From: Tridacna crocea
Lineage: Eukaryota; Mollusca; Bivalvia; Cardiida; Cardiidae
DNA length: 64,000 bases
Reading direction: 5' to 3'
Assembly: GCA_943736015.1 (NCBI GenBank)
Contig: OX031062.1
Coordinates: forward strand, 58,020,962 to 58,084,961
Positions 53,253 to 63,013 of the stretch are shown one piece after another (position 1 is the first letter of the stretch; every line of letters starts with the position of its first letter). Below the pieces are notes generated by a model. That model was not told where the DNA came from, made no database searches, and worked only from the letters and a program-made list of their open reading frames with translations. Made by a program: the position numbers and the translations under genes.

Positions 53253-53328
53253 AAACCCTATGTTATGGGTATTCATTAGAATCGTCTCATCGAGACGATT
53301 CTAATGAGTATCCACAACATAGGATTTG
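53253..53328 (+). repeat. 76-bp palindrome
   Basis: AACCCTATGTTATGGGTATT, CATTAGAATCGTCTC, ATC, GAGACGATTCTAATG and the complement. A partial echo (CCATAACATAGGTATTAGAA) lies at 53462. Confidence 0.85.
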
Positions 53329-53542
53329 GAAGAGAAACAATGTATTTATAATACCATCACTCCCTCTAGTCTGGAGGTCTGATAATAATATTCGTATAAT
53401 ACAATCTCTTTATTACCTACTAGAACTATATCGATGACTAAATTGACAAAACCTGAGCACCCATAACATAGGTATTAGAATTGATATACAAAAATAAACT
53501 CTAAACGATTCCTTGTCAACAATACATTTAACTACTTTCGCA

Positions 53543-53595
53543 AACAGTGTATATCTAGATCAAACTACACAAATCAAAATGTAGTCTACTTGTGA
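53543..53595 (+). repeat. Family B hairpin, very decayed
   Basis: AGTGTATATCTAGATCAAAC and TGTAGTCTACTTG keep only part of the pairing. Confidence 0.45.
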
Positions 53596-53625
53596 AGAAA
53601 TCAGTAAAGAATTAAGACGCAGATA

Positions 53626-53812
53626 TAACTCTTTACTTACCAAACGACAAAATTTTAGACTGCTCCAAAATTGTAACTAATTTGCAGAGGAACAAATAAA
53701 ATGTTTTCAAAATATGAAACTCCTCTTAGATAACATTAGAGCAAAAGGAAAAATGCTGGTTACCAGTGTTTTTCCCCCCGGCATAATGGTTTCTAAATCG
53801 TACTTCTTCCGT
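53626..53812 (+). repeat. Decayed family A MITE, right end missing
   Basis: TAACTCTTTACTTACCAAAC, GACAAAATTTTAGACTGC, hairpin AAAAATGCTGGTTACCAGTG, then a degraded tail. Confidence 0.65.
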
Positions 53813-54222
53813 GCCTGTGAAACACCAGACGGTGTTGTCACAAGTACCCCAGTTACTTATTGGTCGCCCGGCAGAAGCCGGCGACCTTATATTTAATATA
53901 GTTCAGAAGAGATGTTCATGGAGAGTGTAGGTACTTCCGGTTGAAATCTTTCATCATATTCGCCAGGTTTAATTTGGTAAAATAGGTGCGAATGTTTGTG
54001 AAATTGTTGTGTGGGGTTTTCTTCACCTTTTTTGAGGTTGTTAACTTGTTTTTAAACCGATAAAGAATAGTGAAAGAATTATTAACGGTCTGCTGCGCAA
54101 CATTTTGTGAAACAATTAATGTTCTTGTGCAGAATGCATCTATTTTTAACGCAAATGAACTCGTCCAGTCACATGATCTTAGGAACCAATGGAAATGCAG
54201 AATTGCTCCGACTCTTTACCAT

Positions 54223-54277
54223 GGTCTGTGCATGTCATATTCTTCGATATAGTATGCCATCTAGCGGGAGATAATGA
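54223..54277 (+). repeat. Repeat N, internally deleted copy 3
   Basis: GTCTGTGCATGTCATATTCT then TCGATATAGTATGCCATCTAG and CGGGAGATAATGA: the two ends of N fused, ~310 bp of interior gone. Confidence 0.7.
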
Positions 54278-54651
54278 CTCTTTACCGGTAGGCCTAAAGA
54301 GCGGAATGGAAATATTCTAAAACAATGGACGGAATGGAAAAGAAAATACGCATGGAAATATATCATGCCTGTTTATTAAATAGAATAACAATAATGATTT
54401 GATTTTTTCTACCCATCAAAGGTAATTTACAAGTAAAAACCAAAAATTATATTTTTGTACCGCTGAAAAAAATGTACTTGTAGTGATATTTTTCCTTTAT
54501 GCACGTATTCCTAGATGGCGAAATGAAAAATTTACCAACAGTATATTGTACCTAAAGTGTTACAGGTCTTTAATGTATTTTCTTATGGGTAGTTAATTGA
54601 AGAAAATGATTAGAATTTCTTTATGCTTATAAGTACAAATGTTAAAACCTT

Positions 54652-54879
54652 TTAACCCTTTCCAAACGACAAACTTTTGGACTGGACCAAATTGAAAGCA
54701 TTAGATGATGAAATTTAAACTCTTGCTGAAAAGATGATTTCTGTCTATGATAGGGTAGAAAACTTTGTGGGAAAAGCAGAAAATGCTGGTTACCAGCATT
54801 TTCTTCTTTTCCCACAATGTTTTCAAAAGGCTACTATTCTAGATCCGTAAAAACCAGGGATTGTTTGGGAAAGGGTTAA
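54652..54879 (+). mobile_element. Family A MITE, full length, TTTCCC-ended subset
   Basis: TTAACCCTTTCCAAACGACA to TTGTTTGGGAAAGGGTTAA. It carries the CTCTTGCTGAAAAGATGATT left-half variant also seen in the copy at 30058. Confidence 0.9.
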
Positions 54880-55224
54880 ATTTCCTTTGTGCGGGACTGG
54901 TGCAATGGAAAAGAAAACTTGTACGCAATTTAGACATTATACATTTGTTACTATATAAAGTAAATATGTATGATTTCAAACGTGTGTATTTGTGCTCGTA
55001 TATCTTTCCTAGGGTATATCTACAGGAACATTGAAAAATAAAGTTTTTACTGTTAAAAAAATATATTTGTAGCAATATTTCCTTCTTTAAGCAGGTAATC
55101 TCAGAAGGGGAAATAGAAAAATTACCAAGTTCGAATAAGTACAATATAATGCACCCAACACAGGTCTTAAAGTTCAGATTGAATCTTAAAATGGATAATA
55201 ACTTGATTTATATATCAGCTAACA

Positions 55225-55428
55225 TGCATTAGACTGCGTGAATCTAGGATCAGACTTCAGTTTTGGTAAGTCTGATCTTGATCTACACCCTCTTCAGATA
55301 TTTCACTGATCGGCTTTGGTTACATGTATCATCTTATATTACCGGTACATTACATTGCGTGAATCTAGGATCAGATTGTAATTTTGGTAAGTCTGATCTT
55401 GATCTACACCGTCCTCAGATATTTCGGA
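55225..55428 (+). repeat. Tandem pair of B-like hairpins
   Basis: CATTAGACTGCGTGAATCTA then GGATCAGACTTCAGTTTTGG and TAAGTCTGATCTTGATCTAC occurs at 55228 and again at 55357 (129-bp spacing), separated by similar CTCAGATATTTC text. A recent local duplication. Confidence 0.75.
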
Positions 55429-55830
55429 TTGTTCTAAAAATTTTGTCATTTGGTGTGCAAAATAAAGATTATGTGTTAAGTTATAAGTTAAATAAACTGA
55501 AACTTTTTTCCCATACCTATTGAGTACCCAGATAATAAAACTTCATTTCAAATTTCCATTGCGCGGGATAGGCGCAATGGAAAAACAAAATTCGCATTGG
55601 AAATATAATGTTACTATAATATAAGTTGTAAAGTAAAGTATTTGGTAACCACGTATGGTTTCAAATGCGTTTATCTTATTTGTAGTCATTGACCAATTAT
55701 ATCTCCAGTTATAAACGAAATACAATATTTTTGTAATCATGGCTGAAAAAATATATTTGTAGCATTTTTTTTTTCATTATGCAGTTATTCTCAGATGGCG
55801 AAATTGAAAATAGACATAAAAGTAGCATAA

Positions 55831-57335
55831 AATGTAAATCGGGCATTTGAACGTTTTCCAGCCCGAAAACCCATACTTTATCTTGACAGTTGGTTATATG
55901 ACATTGTAGGTCACCATTATCATGTCAATTTGTTGGAAAACAATATCTATTTTTTTCTCAAGTGAAAAATAACTGAAAAAATTGAAGTCAGATATATTCT
56001 CTTGACTGCATATTTGTTTAATAATGGAAAGAAAAAAAAATCATTTTCGGGCGACCTTTGACGCTCTTGCGTCTTCTTTTTCTCTTGTCACCTGTTTCCA
56101 ATTTTTATTTTCTTTTTCAGGAGAGTAACATAGCAGTGCGTCGACTGAGACACTTAACACAGATCAAGGGCAACCTGGGAGAATATGCGATACATTTTGA
56201 TGATAATTAAACCTGTATGTGAACTTGAAAGCGCCGATAGACAACTTTTTATCTTCGTCATAAAAGCTTATAGGAATATTGAACCATCATCGTAAATATT
56301 AATTAACCCAAAGCCAATGACGTAACAAATAAATGAGCAGACATTTTGTGAAGTGTAAAATGGTATCCTGGGAATGCTGATGTATGCAAAATCGAGACCT
56401 CATTATCACTGTTTTAATTTTTGAAGTGTAATACACTCTTGGTAACTCTGTGATATAGAATGAACCGAAAACGTTTGAGAAGACACCTTCCGGAAATACA
56501 TACCACTTGTACAAGAACAGTCGATAAAAAGAATTCCTAAGAAGTAACGAAAGGAAAAGCAGTTGGACAACACAAGAGGGAAAACAAGTAAGATTCAGAC
56601 GCTAAAATAAAGACGAACTTAGATGTACGTATATTTGTGAAAACAGCTCGACGATCCACAAACTTAATGAACCAAAGACTGGTGAACTTGGCCACACTGA
56701 ACCTTTTACATTCCTTCTCAAATAAACAAAATTTATATTTTAGAGTAGGCTTTCATTATCGAATCTTGGGTGTGGTTGTAAAAAGTGCTCGCTACTAAAG
56801 AAAAAAAAAACAAGAAAAGAAATCATTCTCGCATTTCGAGTTATACATTTATGAAGTAACTAATCCAGCGTGCGATTTGGAATAATTGTCTTGAAGCGAG
56901 ATAGTAGAAGTGATAAAAGAATTATAGTTCACCTTGTTTTATAATCCCAGGTTTTTTTAATCAAATGAAAACACAAAAACAGGAATGTTTAGATGTATCC
57001 TACTGAACATAATGTTGAGAGATATTATAAAGGCCTTAAGGTTTTCATTGAAACTTAGAGAAAACCAATCGAGATTCTGATGGACGAGCACATTGAATCG
57101 AGTGTTTAGTGCACCGAAAGTTGAACAGGGCATAGTCAAAACAGGTGTATGTTATTAGTTCCAAACTGAGCGATTTGTGCGGAAACAGGGTTACACTATT
57201 TGAGACAATATTTGCTACACATTTAGGACAGTGTTAAACTGGACAGAGTTAAGTGCGTTAGTTTTTGTACAAACATAAACAGATTGGCAAACATTATCTA
57301 ATTAACCAGAATCGCTATCGACAACAAAGCGAACG
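55831..57335. other. GPCR upstream region
   Basis: No repeat families recognised in ~1.5 kb before the receptor, in contrast to the rest of the window. Should hold its promoter and 5' UTR, but no core element can be named with confidence. Confidence 0.4.
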
Positions 57336-58340
57336 ATGGGATCGTACAGTGCAGATCCTAACGACACAGGAAACAAGACAATTGACTCCATTGACCCTGA
57401 CTGTATAGAATGGTGGTGTGGACAGAAAGAAACGCTCCTGGCGCTCGAAATAATGGCAATCGTCATGTGTATTCTGGGAAGTTTTGGAAATCTCATTACG
57501 GTCTTGGCTATCTTGTTTTCCAGTCTTCGTTACAGCGTGAATTGTATTCTAATAGGAAGTCAAAGTTTCGCTGGATTTCTATACTGTTCACTTATTCTTT
57601 CAATGCAGTCCGTAGTGTTTCATCGACAAACACATAAAGTACCGGAATCGTTTTGTTCGGCGGCCGGTGGAATACGTTACACGTTAGTAGGTGTAATAAT
57701 GGCTCATCTTGCAGTTATAGCTTTATATAGATACCTCAATGTAGTTCAGATAAACAAATACAGATATATGTCAGAGACAAGACAACTGATACTAGTGCTA
57801 ATATTTTGCTGGGCTTTTCCTTTAATCTTCACGATTCCTCCAGCATTCAAGGCTTGGGGAGCCTATTGTTTCCAGTCGTCAATCATGGCGTGCACATTCG
57901 ATAAGACTATTGAACAATCAAACCGAGTTGTGACAGTGACTCTCGGCTTTATAATTCCCTGTATTTTCATTATATTCTGCTACGCTAGAATCGGCTGTGC
58001 CGCGTATAAAAGTTTCCGACGAATGAGTAAATGGAAATCAAACAGCCCACAAACCAAAGCTTTGAGACTGTCCGCTATGATGTTGTGTATATTTTCCATA
58101 TTTTTTCTCGGTACTTTCCCTTATTTCGTCTTGAATGTTACGGACAAAACGTTTAAATACCCGATACACCACATTTGGACGACGATGCTCGGTTGGCTGT
58201 CCTATTGCTTGAATCCCATTGTGTACACCCTTATGGACAATAATTTCAGAACGGCCTACAGGCGATTTCTGATGGGAGATTGCGAGAAGAACCCAGTGCG
58301 TCGTGTTGGCAGCACGTTCTCTCGAGCTGCCTCCGTCTAA
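57336..58340 (+). CDS. Class A (rhodopsin-like) G-protein-coupled receptor, single exon
   Basis: Open frame of 334 residues. The ATG is the first in frame after a TAA at 57303-57305 and has a good context (A at -3, G at +4). Seven hydrophobic segments are visible. Landmarks: sequons N9 and N13 outside; GN at 51-52 in TM1; C107 at the start of TM3; YRY at 131-133 in the DRY position; W159 in TM4; WG at 174-175 and CT at 186-187 in loop 2; P208 and Y216 in TM5; P262 in TM6; NPIVY at 293-297 in TM7, followed by a basic helix 8. The WG...CT loop recalls moody/Tre1/GPR84/melatonin-type receptors (family knowledge); the ligand cannot be named. Oddities: the usual TM2 Asp is Gly80, the DRY Asp is Tyr131, and the TM6 toggle Trp is Thr260. 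It should be a plasma-membrane receptor. No intron signal is needed. Confidence 0.93.
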   Translation: MGSYSADPNDTGNKTIDSIDPDCIEWWCGQKETLLALEIMAIVMCILGSFGNLITVLAILFSSLRYSVNCILIGSQSFAGFLYCSLILSMQSVVFHRQTHKVPESFCSAAGGIRYTLVGVIMAHLAVIALYRYLNVVQINKYRYMSETRQLILVLIFCWAFPLIFTIPPAFKAWGAYCFQSSIMACTFDKTIEQSNRVVTVTLGFIIPCIFIIFCYARIGCAAYKSFRRMSKWKSNSPQTKALRLSAMMLCIFSIFFLGTFPYFVLNVTDKTFKYPIHHIWTTMLGWLSYCLNPIVYTLMDNNFRTAYRRFLMGDCEKNPVRRVGSTFSRAASV

Positions 58341-58552
58341 ATTGTATGAGACAGTCATACTGGCTTCATTCATTACTGCATGAAGATGACATTTAGCTTC
58401 TTATTAAAGGAGACTTTTTAAAACATCAAGATACAGCATTAATTGTATAAAACCAGTAAGTTTTACTCTAGCTGCGACGATTTCAATTGATTCGTGTGGA
58501 TTATAAAATTTTTACAAATTACTTTCGAAGGTCTCTAAGAGGCTTTTTGTTG

Positions 58553-58566
58553 GGGGGGGGGGGGGC
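58553..58566 (+). repeat. G homopolymer
   Basis: A run of about 13 G about 210 bases after the GPCR stop; length prone to sequencing error. Confidence 0.9.
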
Positions 58567-58905
58567 GCAAACAGACCAAATCATTGCACAGGTACGAGTT
58601 TTGAAGCCTCGCGCTCGAAGAATATTATCAAAGGCAATGACGGAAAATGAGCTGTTTGTAAAATACAGATTTCATTTACATACGAAATCTTCTTCATGAA
58701 TCAAAATGGGCATTCTTTCTAACTTTAACCTACGACAGTAATCGATAATATTTTTAAATCTCTCATTAAAATCTTAAGTTAACGCTTCAGGACAGGCATC
58801 GGAGATTTACCTTATATGGTACCGATACATTTTGTTGAAGGGTTATTCGGCCAGTATTTTGCGTTGTTGGGAAGGCAGTAAGTGGCTTCCATAGAAGTAT
58901 GAATT

Positions 58906-58911
58906 AATAAA
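58906..58911 (+). promoter_or_regulatory. Candidate polyadenylation signal for the GPCR
   Basis: AATAAA lies about 565 bases after the GPCR stop codon. It is a perfect hexamer, but in AT-rich DNA this could be chance. No cDNA evidence is available here. Confidence 0.25.
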
Positions 58912-59659
58912 ACTCGAAAAACGAATCGACGGTCGGCTGGCCGTTGTGTTATATAACTGATATGCTGTTGTAAACAGTGTTTACCAAAAACTTATCAAGC
59001 ACTGGAACAATAACAGGTACGAAATAGGTTTTGAAAAACAAAATGCTGTTTTCAAACGATGCTTTCGTTCTAGCTACGATCTTATATTAACTCTCCATAT
59101 ATATGATCCCTGGTTCTCGGCGAAATAGAGTTTAATTTATTTGCATCTGTACTAAAAACAGGCACAAGGCTGCGGCAATGTATTGGCCATAGATTGTCAA
59201 ATGAAACTTTCTTGTATGACTACCTTGTATGCCGTTGAACACACTTTTCAACATTATTTCAAATATGTAGCAATGGCAAGTGTACCCTATCGATGCTTTC
59301 CAGAAGTTACTTTTACCAGTACTTCAAAAAACACATTTTCACCAGTCACTTGCTGCTTTCAATCATAAAACTTCAAGTCAACAGTATTCAGCGAAGAATA
59401 CATATGATAACACTACAGATAAAGGAGAAATTGCATCTCGGTATTTTCGAAAAGGCGATGGTGATAAAAACGCAAAAGATATTGCATTAATCATGACTTT
59501 CTATCGTGCTGCGCTGCTCGTTTGTTTGCTGTTTAATGTTGTACTGACATTGCTGCGCTGTTTGTGATTCAAGAAAAAAATATATATTTGACCAGTGCAC
59601 TGTGAAAAAGAAGCTTACTGTATCTCCAATATGCACTACATTTAGCAAGCCGTCGCAAT

Positions 59660-59745
59660 TTATGGGACAATGTAGTTTAATATCTGACTGCATAGAAAGT
59701 GCAGTCTGATCTTGGGTGCACACTGTCCGACAAGGAGATATTTTT
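59660..59745 (+). repeat. Family B hairpin
   Basis: GGGACAATGTAGTTTAATAT, apex CTGCATAGAAAGTGCAG, TCTGATCTTGGGTGCACACT, then CCGACAAGGAGATATTTTTG. Confidence 0.82.
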
Positions 59746-59844
59746 GTCAAAAAACTAAGTTTGAAATAGCATTTTCTGGTTTTGTACCATCGGCTTCAGG
59801 CTTTAAAGTTTTATTCAGCTTATGTGGTAGATTAATTTTGACTC

Positions 59845-59960
59845 ATCATGCAGAGAGGGACCTTCTGGCAACTGCGAAAAGTTACAACCCTTCGGCTGAC
59901 CTGGTCGATAATTTTCGCAGATGTATTAAGCCCCCTTTTCACAGAGCATGGTTCAATTAT
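59845..59960 (+). repeat. Chimera of C left end and C2 right end
   Basis: GAGAGGGACCTTCTGGCAAC, TGCGAAAAGTTACAACCCTT, GGCTGACCTGG, then ATTTTCGCAGATGTATTAAG and CCCTTTTCACAGAGCATGGT. Links the two families physically. Confidence 0.65.
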
Positions 59961-60202
59961 TAATAACATTCATTCCAAGCGTGATGTTTGATTACTTGTA
60001 TATTGCCATCAAGGTATTGTTACGTTTCGGAAATAGATCAATAAAAAACATGTGTAAGTGCACAGTTGTCTCTACATATATTCTTGTACGTTAATACTGA
60101 TTATGGGAGTTCTTTTAAGTGCCTTTTTATTTTCCAATGAATAAAATGAAATCTTCCGACCTTAAAACCTCAGTCCTATGAATTCATTTTTAACAGCACC
60201 TC

Positions 60203-60430
60203 GTTTAGTATATGCCTATAAGTAAAGGACGAAGTCAGTACATGGACTAGTTCTCTAACATTATCTAGTTTAGTCTGTGCCTATAAGAAAAGGACGGATG
60301 TTGGCACTGTATCTATGACAGTGTTTGGTTTAGTGTATGGCTATAAGTAAAGGACGGAGGGGATACTCGTTGGCACTGCATCTATGACAGTGTTTGGTTA
60401 GTATATGCTAATAAGTATAGACGAAGGTTT
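60203..60430 (+). repeat. ~80-bp tandem repeat, about 3.5 copies
   Basis: Unit GTTTAGTATATGCCTATAAG, TAAAGGACGRAG, TTGGCACTGTATCTATGACA, GTG. Units at 60203, 60267, 60327 and 60399, of unequal length. Confidence 0.8.
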
Positions 60431-60439
60431 GTTTGAATG

Positions 60440-60520
60440 GTGTTTTACGCGCAGGCTGACATGGGTTGATAATTTTTTTCAGATAGATTAAGCCCCTCTT
60501 TTCACCAACGAAGCACGACT
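60440..60520 (+). repeat. C2 fragment joined to a SINE tail
   Basis: CGCAGGCTGACATGGGTTGA, CAGATAGATTAAGCCCCTCT, TTTCACCAACGAAGC. Immediately left is GTTTGTTTGAATGGTGTTTT, the tail text of the SINE at 61093. Confidence 0.6.
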
Positions 60521-60966
60521 TATATAATGCCACGAAGAAGTTAGTTACGAGCTATTTTTTTCAAGGTCGACAATGCTTTTAAAAGTTGACAGACGAGTGA
60601 AAAAAATCCCGGCAGAAAACAAAAAAAGTGCGTTAAAAAGGCAGGCTGACACATTTCCAATAAATTCAAAGAGACGGGGGATATCAGCTAACACCAGTTC
60701 CGCCAAAGCGAGAACAAACATGGCCTTACCATAATGCCCTCAATCCATCACACTTTCGCTCGACTGAACTGAACGGAACAAATACTTGTTGCCTAAAATG
60801 GTCGTTTTCCCCTCGTTCTTTCATTACAGAACAAATTAATGTTAGCTTATTACTTCATAGGCAAATAATTTCTCGCTTGTCTAAGAATGCCTTATTACTT
60901 CAAGGACAAATATTTTCTGGCATATTTAAAACTTAGGCTGCTAAGTTCGATTCAAGGACCTTTTGT

Positions 60967-61040
60967 GGACAGTGTAGATCAAGATCAGACTGCACAGAAT
61001 GTGCAGTCTGACCTTTGATCTACACTGTCCGATAAGAGGA
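60967..61040 (+). repeat. Family B hairpin, near perfect
   Basis: TGGACAGTGTAGATCAAGAT, apex GCACAGAATGTGC, CTGACCTTTGATCTACACTG, TCCGATAAG. The family upstream text (GGCTGCTAAGTTCGATTC) is also present. Confidence 0.9.
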
Positions 61041-61092
61041 TTTTTCCACGTTTTCCATTTTTCCAATTTGGCTTTTAGTGTCGGCTAAATAG

Positions 61093-61310
61093 TTGTGTTT
61101 GTTTGTTTGAATGATGTTTTACGCCGCTTTCAACGTTATTTCAATCATATCACGGCGACAGATCACATATTCATGTTTCCTGGGTTTCACCAGTACTAGG
61201 CTAGGCTCTGAAGTGTCTTGCCCAAGGACACTCCTGTGAACAAAAACCCAGTGGAGCTCCGGATCACGAGTCCTGCACTTTACCACTGAGCCACACAGGA
61301 CCCACAGATA
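61093..61310 (-). mobile_element. tRNA-derived SINE, minus strand
   Basis: Minus-strand head GGGTCCTGTGTGGCTCAGTG, GTAAAGTGCAGGACTCGTGA; TGGCTCAGTGG fits an A box, the B box is weak. Tail ...GGCGTAAAACATCATTCAAA with CAAACAAAC. Shares tail architecture with 15186-15466 and with the fragment at 60427-60450. Confidence 0.6.
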
Positions 61311-61647
61311 GTTTTGTAAACTTATTCAGTGGGTAAGCACTAAATGCACGATTATTACTTCGTAAGCAAGTAGCTTCTCGCTTGTCAAGGATTACCTTGT
61401 TACTTTAAGGGCAAACATTCCCTGGCTTATTTAACAGTGAAGCAGACACAGATGCCAAAGGGCGAACTATTTTCCCGGACACAGAGATTTATATATTTTT
61501 TTACTTCCTGATGATATAACAATGCGTAAAATAACTTCAAAAGAGTATTCAATACAATCAGTCCACAATGTGCTTTACCTCAGTCGTCACTAAAGGCAAG
61601 ACACTACTTTATCAAATAGAGTAGCTTTGTTTCATGGCTTGCGTTCA

Positions 61648-61967
61648 ACCCATTACCACACGACAAAATTTTAGCCTTGTCCAAATTGAAAGCATTTGAA
61701 GACGACAATTTCAGTGTGGCTCAAATTGTGTAATTTTCCTTTGATAGAGAAGACAACATTGTGCTAAAAGGAGGAAATGCTGGTTGACGTCATTTGCAGA
61801 CGACAACTTCAGTGTAGCTCAAATTGTGTATTTTTTCTTTGATAGAGAAGAAAACATTGTGGTAAAAGGAGAAAATGCTGGTTTCCAGCATTTTCTTCTT
61901 TTTCCACAATGTTTTCAACAGACTTCTATTCCAGGAGCTTCGAAAGTCGACATTGGTAAAGGATTAA
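61648..61967 (+). mobile_element. Family A MITE with a ~96-bp tandem duplication
   Basis: CAACCCATTACCACACGAC to TTGGTAAAGGATTAA, 320 bp. The block CATTTGMAGACGACAAYTTC...GAGGAAATGCTGGTT occurs twice, at about 61694-61786 and 61787-61882. Confidence 0.85.
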
Positions 61968-62068
61968 CCCTGAACCTACTAAATAAGTGAAAAGAAGCTT
62001 TATATCCGATAGTAAAAACCAAAGTTTGCTATTTCAAAGGTATCTTTTCTGGGTAAATATGTCCTTAT

Positions 62069-62172
62069 CGGACAGTGTAGATCAAAGATCAGACTGCACG
62101 TTCTTGTGCAGTCTGATCTTTGATCTACAATGTCAGCAAAAGGTCAGTGAGTCGCACTTAGCAGCCAAAGGA
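62069..62172 (+). repeat. Family B unit, near perfect
   Basis: CGGACAGTGTAGATCAAAGA, apex GCACGTTCTTGTGC, TCTGATCTTTGATCTACAAT, then AAAGGTCAGTGAGTCGCACT. Confidence 0.9.
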
Positions 62173-62263
62173 TTGATATCCAAATGAACTCCTATAGAAA
62201 AATGAATCTCAGAAATGCTAATCCAGTCGACTTCACGTCTGACGTGAACTATTTCGTAACATA

Positions 62264-62306
62264 TCGTCGGTTTACTTCCAAAATCTCGTAACTACAGCTT
62301 GAAACA
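62264..62306 (+). repeat. Family F, single arm
   Basis: TCGTCGGTTTACTTCCAAAA, TCTCGTAACTACAGCTTGAA: only one arm remains, 630 bp from the intact copy. Confidence 0.8.
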
Positions 62307-62327
62307 ATATCAAAGCTAACCGTTGGC

Positions 62328-62462
62328 CCTTTACAAAATAATTCTGAGTTGTAACAACCTTTATAAACCTTTGAACGCATTCTGGGAAAAGGATAATATG
62401 CTGGTTATCAGCATGTACTCCTTCTCCAACAATGTTTTCTGAACCCTCAAAGATGATTACCA
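62328..62462 (-). repeat. Decayed family A MITE, 3' half missing
   Basis: CCCTTTACAAAATAATTCTG, hairpin AATATGCTGGTTATCAGCAT, CCAACAATGTTTTCTGAACC; ends near TGATTACC. Confidence 0.65.
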
Positions 62463-62936
62463 AAGCTGCAGCACCATTTCGGTGGTGGTTCGCAAATCAC
62501 ACGTATTTGAATTTAGATCCGTCTAATAATAGGTTCAGTGTTTAATCATTGAAAGTCAAGAAAATTGGGGCTTCCTCTGTTACAACAAGAGCACCACATA
62601 GGGGTGCCGATGCCTCCTTTCAATTATTTATCAGAAAATACCTAGGGCGTGTTTGACTCCAAACAACAGCAGTACCAAAATCGAAATTGGGACAAGAAGG
62701 CGCTATTTGGGGCATGACGACATCAATAGCGACAGGGCTACACAAAACGATTCTGTAGGTTTAAGCCATAGAGGAAACACAGTTTTTTTTAAATATTGCC
62801 CGAAAAGGAAAACAATCCAAATTCCACAAATCAAATAACCAGGTATTTGAAATTAATTTATTCCGTCCTCTACAAATGTTTTCAAATTGGACATTTCTAA
62901 AGCTTTGCAGTCTAGAAAGCAGTTTAAGTGGAACAT

Positions 62937-63013
62937 CGTCGGTTCACTTAAAAAACCTCGTAACTACAGCTTGGAACAAGCTGTAGTTACGAGGTTTTTT
63001 AAGTAAACCGACG
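62937..63013 (+). repeat. Family F 77-bp palindrome, copy 2
   Basis: CGTCGGTTCACTTAAAAAAC, apex CTACAGCTTGGAACAAGCTG, TAGTTACGAGGTTTTTTAAG, TAAACCGACG. The central sequence is the same as in copy 1. Confidence 0.9.

Larger units (their letters stand above)
54290..55830 (+). repeat. Three diverged copies of a ~280-bp segment
   Basis: 54290-54570, 54885-55170 and 55553-55830 each run from a GCGGRAT...AATGGAAAA start, through AATATATTTGTAGC or its variants, TTATGCAGTTATTCTCAGAT, GGCGAAATGAAAAAT, to CCAACAGTA-like text. A family A MITE and the twin B hairpins separate them. Confidence 0.6.
58341..59659. other. GPCR downstream region
   Basis: Repeat-poor; short frames at 59183-59567 are unrecognised. 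Confidence 0.4.
60838..61435 (+). repeat. ~95-bp direct repeats flanking B and SINE elements
   Basis: 60838-60931 (TTATTACTTCATAGGCAAAT, TTCTCGCTTGTC, TTATTACTTCAAGGACAAAT) and 61338-61432 (TTATTACTTCGTAAGCAAGT, TTCTCGCTTGTC, TTGTTACTTTAAGGGCAAAC) are similar in the same orientation, with a B hairpin and a SINE between them. Confidence 0.6.

Noticed and set aside
57410..57637. Second frames within the GPCR (also minus 58038-58373)
   Set aside because: Shadows of the receptor coding frame.
61200..61310. Functional tRNA gene on the minus strand
   Set aside because: Only an A box fits; the B box is degenerate, and no acceptor or anticodon stem pairs.
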